Below, piece by piece: positions 59,400 to 64,000 of a stretch of 64,000 nucleotides of DNA; the first letter of the stretch is position 1, and every line of letters begins with the position of its first letter. Source of the stretch: Trichostrongylus colubriformis (Eukaryota; Nematoda; Chromadorea; Rhabditida; Trichostrongylidae); assembly GCA_963978905.1 (NCBI GenBank), contig OZ022257.1, positions 23,141,274 to 23,205,273 of the forward strand. Direction: 5' to 3'. The notes under the pieces were generated by a model that saw only the letters and a list, made by a program, of their open reading frames with translations, did no database searches and was not told where the DNA came from. Position numbers and translations under genes: made by a program.

Positions 59400-62300
59400 G
59401 GCTCGATCTATAGCGATAGCAATTTGAAATGAGCCCCTTTTGTACTTCCTTTTGTACTCTGCAATTTGAAATGAGCCTTTTTGTACTCTGCCATGTGATG
59501 CGCGCAATATCAAGGATAAGGTGGTATTTTTTGAAGGAGTATTGGTTTAAGAGGATACCAAGGAAATCGTGGGCAATCAAAATATGCAGTAACATAATGG
59601 AGGCACATGTCGAAAGCAAACTACTCAGAGTTGAAATCATTTTCGACAAATTCATAAAGGATTGGTCCAATTAAACATATTAAAAAGCAACTCGAATTAA
59701 GAACGCACCACAGAAACCTCAAAAGTTGCAAAAATAGCTCTACCGCAGTGAGAATAGTGGGGAAATTTTAAATTCTCTGAAACATCTTCTTCTCCATCTT
59801 CATTCCCTCATCTGTGAAAGTTCCTCTTCCTCGACTTTATAAAGAGTGCACCAAATGAAATATCACCACACACATTTTCTTCATTACGAATAAACTTTCT
59901 TCCTTATCAGTTCTTATCAGTCCTGATCACTCACCACTGATGACCCCTCACCATTCCCATAACACTTCAAATAATTGCAGTAGTAATCTACCCGAAACTG
60001 GCACAACAACGCTTGGGTGTCGGTAGCGCTGAAAGAATAACGCTTGAAAATAGGAGGTTACCGCTCTTGAGACTGAAAAATTTTCTCACTGTGTGCAAAA
60101 CTTGCGAATTAGATCGAGACCGATCCCTCGACCTTGCAGTGCGTACCAGCAATACCAGCCTACCACGTAGAGCTGATATGGAGGTGATGTTTGACTCGGT
60201 TTAACACACCTCTATGTGACTGAGTGACAGGAACCTGTCACAGTGCTGCTGGCATCATTCCTATGCCACATCATGGAGTTTTGTCATATCGTGTCCAGGA
60301 CCTTGCCATCAGGGCACTCCCAGGTGTCAAGGAAAATAGCCGCTTCAGTACGGCCTAGTCGCCTCCCTCTACGGTGACCAAACACGACCCCCCTCCCACC
60401 TTTTTTTGACTTATACAATTCAGTAACAATTTTCGAATTGTATAGATGAACTGTACTTTGCTGCCATGAATTTTTGTAGTGATTGCTATGTGCAAATGAA
60501 TTTTCAAACACTTCATTGTATTCTTTAAAAGATTGAAATAGGCGTGTTACAACATCGTGAAGGCGCATAATCAAACTAACTTATTTGGTACCACAAATGT
60601 CACCGGAGTGGAGAAGCCTCAATTCTTGACAACATTTGATACAGAACTGACCTGGAGTCAAAACAGTAGGGTGACTGATCTGACCCGAAACAAAAACAAA
60701 TTTAACAAGGTTTTCTGACTCACCGTGGCTTTGCTATAGCACGTTCCGCTTCTCATCAACTTTCCATCTGCTACCAAAGCCCTCACAACTACTAGTTCAC
60801 TGCCAGTTCAAACTGCTTAGTGGGAGGTATGTAGCTAGAGAGTTGGAAAAATGATATAGAAGCAGAGACGCAGACGGGCTCAGATACCGCAGACAAAAGG
60901 TCCTTTGGAGGATTTTTTGCTCGCAGTAATCAAACCGGTCTGCATCCTGCATTAACTTTATATTTCATCGCTCTAGTTTAGTCCCCGCGAATCTACGGAT
61001 AACTAGTCTCACCTGCTCTTCTGCTCACCGCTATGCTGATGTCACTTCATATTACTTCCATCTTACTTGTACTCTATTCACTCGCATTTAGTAGAAAAAT
61101 CAAATATAAGGCCGGCCTAATACGTTTTCGCAGAAATTTACAGCTCATTCAAAAGTGACGGTACCTCATAACTGTCTTTTTCGGCTACTTTACTGCCGCC
61201 CCAGGATCCTGGGATTACTGCTACGTGAGTTGTAAATTTCCGGTCAAATAGACAGACGCACCAATCACACACAACAGCAGACGCTTAAACGTAGTAGAAT
61301 TCTCTCAGGGACCCTGTCGGAAATCTTGCCAACTACCGTTCGATAAGAGTTGCATGGGATCAAGTGAGAAGCTGATCGATCCTTATATTCACCTTAACGT
61401 AACAAGTACCTTTGGATTCTTAATGACTATGCCCCTCCCCCCTAATGGGAAGTAACTGCCGTCGAATAACTGATCACCCAACTTCGTTCTGTACTCGACA
61501 TCATCCAATGATCTGATCCTGCTGCCTGAACCTACGGCATTGTACCTTCGAACACGAGCATTTTCTGCAACAGCATGAAGAATCGCGATATTTTATGATT
61601 CCATTCAGAGAGTTATTTAGCAGTGGCAACGGAACAACATTTGATTAGATCACAAGAGTTTTCGTGAACCGAGCGTATTGTTGTCCAAAGGGGCGGCATC
61701 GTTCCCCGACTTTCTAACTCGAATTGCGTTTGGAGATTACAAAACTCTAAGGGTTTTAGTAAGATCTCAATTAATCACGGTAGTGAAAGAGATAGGAAAT
61801 ACATAGTGAAGGTGCCATGCCACATGACAACATAGTTCGGGGATCCCTTCCGAGACTCTAAGAATGATTGCTGCATACAAATACCCCGATGCCACTCACA
61901 TGGTTCAGAATCAAATCTCAAATCTTGGCGAGCCTTCCACTTCTCCACAATAGCGTAATTGTGCAAGTCTTGCCTGAGAAAGATGTAAACAAGAGGAAAC
62001 ACTGATGTGCACATACATAATACAATTGGCACCTCTGAGTATTGTATGGGCCATCGCGTTTGACTGTCAATATGATTCACGTTGGAGGACGTACGTGTGA
62101 AACATCCTAAAAAAGGATTGGTAAACAGCCTATGCCTCGTGTTTTGTCCCTCATCGTCAGATCAGTGCCGATATCGTATGATTGCGCTGGGCGCTTTCCA
62201 TACTTTTCTGTCGCACTGGCCTTGAAATTTTGGATAACTACAGTAACACGGATTGGATAGAGTCTTCACCTTGTTTTGGAATTCGTTCGCTGCGGCACTC

Positions 62301-62539
62301 AAAAACCACAGCCAGGGTTCCTGATACTACACAACCATGAATTCGCTGATAACCTTGGATATATCGATTCAGTTTCAACTTTATATTGACCACTGGGCTG
62401 CTTCAGAACCTTTCATCTGCCGAGTTTCTTGCCTAACAAACATCAATTTGGAGCGACGATTTACCGTCGAGCATGGCCCTGAAGCATGGTACTCGAAATC
62501 TTGATGTTCTTTTCGTTGTTTTCAATCGAGTTTCTGCTA

Positions 62540-62660
62540 GGCCGCGTTCATACTTTGCGGTGAAGGCAGTACGACGTGGCTCTGTTTCTCTGCGTCTCCG
62601 CCTATGTCACCCTGCCTCGTTGCCTGCGTCGTCTCTGCACCTCTCCCGTTCCGTTATCAA
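62540..62660. repeat. Interspersed repeat, copy 2
   Basis: Inverse-orientation relative of the sequence at 7190-7430, sharing the phrases cgcgttcatacttt and cctcgttgcctgcg. The copies differ by more than 10% by eye. Confidence 0.5.
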
Positions 62661-62767
62661 ACCTCCACTCGGATGAACTGCTCAACGTAACGGTGACTAT
62701 TATTCTGATTTTCAGAAAAATTGATTTTAAAGGCAGCGGTAGGAGTGCAGACACACCAATTCGGAGC

Positions 62768-62900
62768 GCCTGATAGGGCATGCCCTACGACATTAGGTTA
62801 GAGTGTATCGATTTCTCTCCCCTCGCCACACACTCTCACTCTTGCCATGTACTCTTACTCTTGCCAGTCACCCATGTGCGTAGGCCACGCTCTATCAGGT
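62768..62900. repeat. Foldback related to the 22.6-kb repeat
   Basis: cctgatagggc at the left pairs with gctctatcagg at the right, enclosing ccacacactctcac and gtaggcca words also present at 22680-22735. It is a diverged member of the same family. Confidence 0.6.
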
Positions 62901-64000
62901 GATCCCTCGTCGGGGATTCCTCGACGGAAGCTTGACCCTGCTTCGGGCTGCCATACGACTCGGACTCCACCTCCATATGGCCGACCTTGACGATACTGTT
63001 ACTCATCACATTGTATTATATCAATACAATGAGAGTTACGAATCGTATTTCGTGGTGAGCATGTCTGTCCGTAAATCAGAGGTTCGAATGAATGATAAAA
63101 TCCATTCATCCCTCTTACTACCTTTGAGTGAGCTCGAAGAAGCGATCTCCACCTGTTATGACAGTTCTACTGTCATAGTTTAATAGAAGGCTTCAGAAAG
63201 CTTTGGATCGATTTGGAAATGCGGAAATTTTGTTGTACCAAAGGTCGTCCCGCTCTCTCTACGTGTGATACGTGGCAATCATTTCGAGACTTCATAATTA
63301 CCCTTCTTCTTACATGTAACAATGGGAACATGAGACTGGCTTCGTTAAATATTATACTATGCTGTCTCCGAAATCTTTGTCAAATCTTTGTCCAAAGATG
63401 TCTTCTTAGTGCATGAGAAGCGGAACAAATCAGCCGTCGTTTATGACTCACCATCTCTGTTTCCTGGCAACGCGGAGGCAATTGTTTCTGTTCTTCGCTC
63501 GACAGCCTGAGCTGCCAATTTTGCCGTTTCTCTTTCTTTCCTGTTGAGCTCCACACAATGCACAGACATTCGTATGATGAGCGCATGCTTACGCGGTTGC
63601 TTCCATCTCAGGTATTGCTAGAGGCACTGATGCGATTTCTGTAGACGATCTTTAGTTGATGCAGAAGTAGCGCAAGTTTTATCACGTGCGCGCTAATTGC
63701 TTGGCCGAGTTTGGTACCAAGGAACCCTTTAACTTGGAAATTCAAATTACCGAAAAAGTGTACGCTTACTTACTCATCGCAATGGAAAAGCATTACCTCA
63801 GCACGACGAGAAATTATGATTGGTCCCTAACCTGTCAGGCACCGATAGATTATTCGTCCTCTGCACAGACACTTATTCAGCTATTCCCAAAGCAGCGAGG
63901 ATGTATGTAGAATACACATGAAGCGCTGGCAAAGGATGAACTTCCAACTCTGTTCCCCAATGAAGTGCTTCTATATCCCCTATCACTCTTATCACCACAA

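Larger units (their letters stand above)
50721..64000. other. Repeat-rich right end without a recognised gene
   Basis: Only short open frames on both strands. I found the repeats listed separately, C-runs (53592-53606) and a G-run (57756-57764), but no conserved protein beyond the doubtful RING relic. About 54340-54480 resembles repeat R3 in inverse orientation. Confidence 0.45.

Overview
The window looks like a piece of a nematode chromosome, probably a clade V strongylid of hookworm type. Evidence: one recognisable host gene built from 50-260 bp exons with TTTCAG-type acceptors, degenerate mariner elements, many foldback repeats, and a BEL/Pao retrotransposon with a phlebovirus-like envelope, a type known from nematodes (Tas of Ascaris and Caenorhabditis Cer elements). 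The genus is inference. There is no bacterial-style gene layout.

Layout. (1) 2,633-15,595, minus strand: a Cys-loop ligand-gated chloride channel subunit of the glutamate-gated (GluCl/LGC) group. I joined fourteen exons by splice sites and reading phase; they run from the extracellular domain to the stop codon after TM4. The signal-peptide exon was not found, one exon in the TM3-TM4 loop is uncertain, and the introns are full of repeats. (2) 15.7-35.6 kb: no gene recognised. It holds foldback and TIR elements, a dead mariner (20,392-22,324) with a second TIR element nested in it, and diverged interspersed repeats. (3) 35,626-46,073: a complete BEL/Pao LTR element on the minus strand, with 511-bp LTRs about 1% apart and a perfect 5-bp target duplication. 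Order in its own sense: LTR, primer site, Gag and protease, in-frame stop, reverse transcriptase, RNase H, integrase, envelope (broken by frameshifts), an extra zinc-knuckle ORF, LTR. (4) 46.1-50.7 kb: a rearranged block with long inverted repeats and a patchwork insertion that carries identical copies of sequence from 22.7 kb and from the 3' end of the BEL element. (5) 50.7-64 kb: repeats, one weak RING-finger relic near 57.5 kb, otherwise nothing recognised.

The most unusual signal is a motif, CAATANNGGA, repeated 16 times on the sense strand of the BEL element and in different reading frames. Next are the extra 3' ORF of that element and the patchwork insertion at 48.5-50.1 kb. All counts and comparisons were made by eye.
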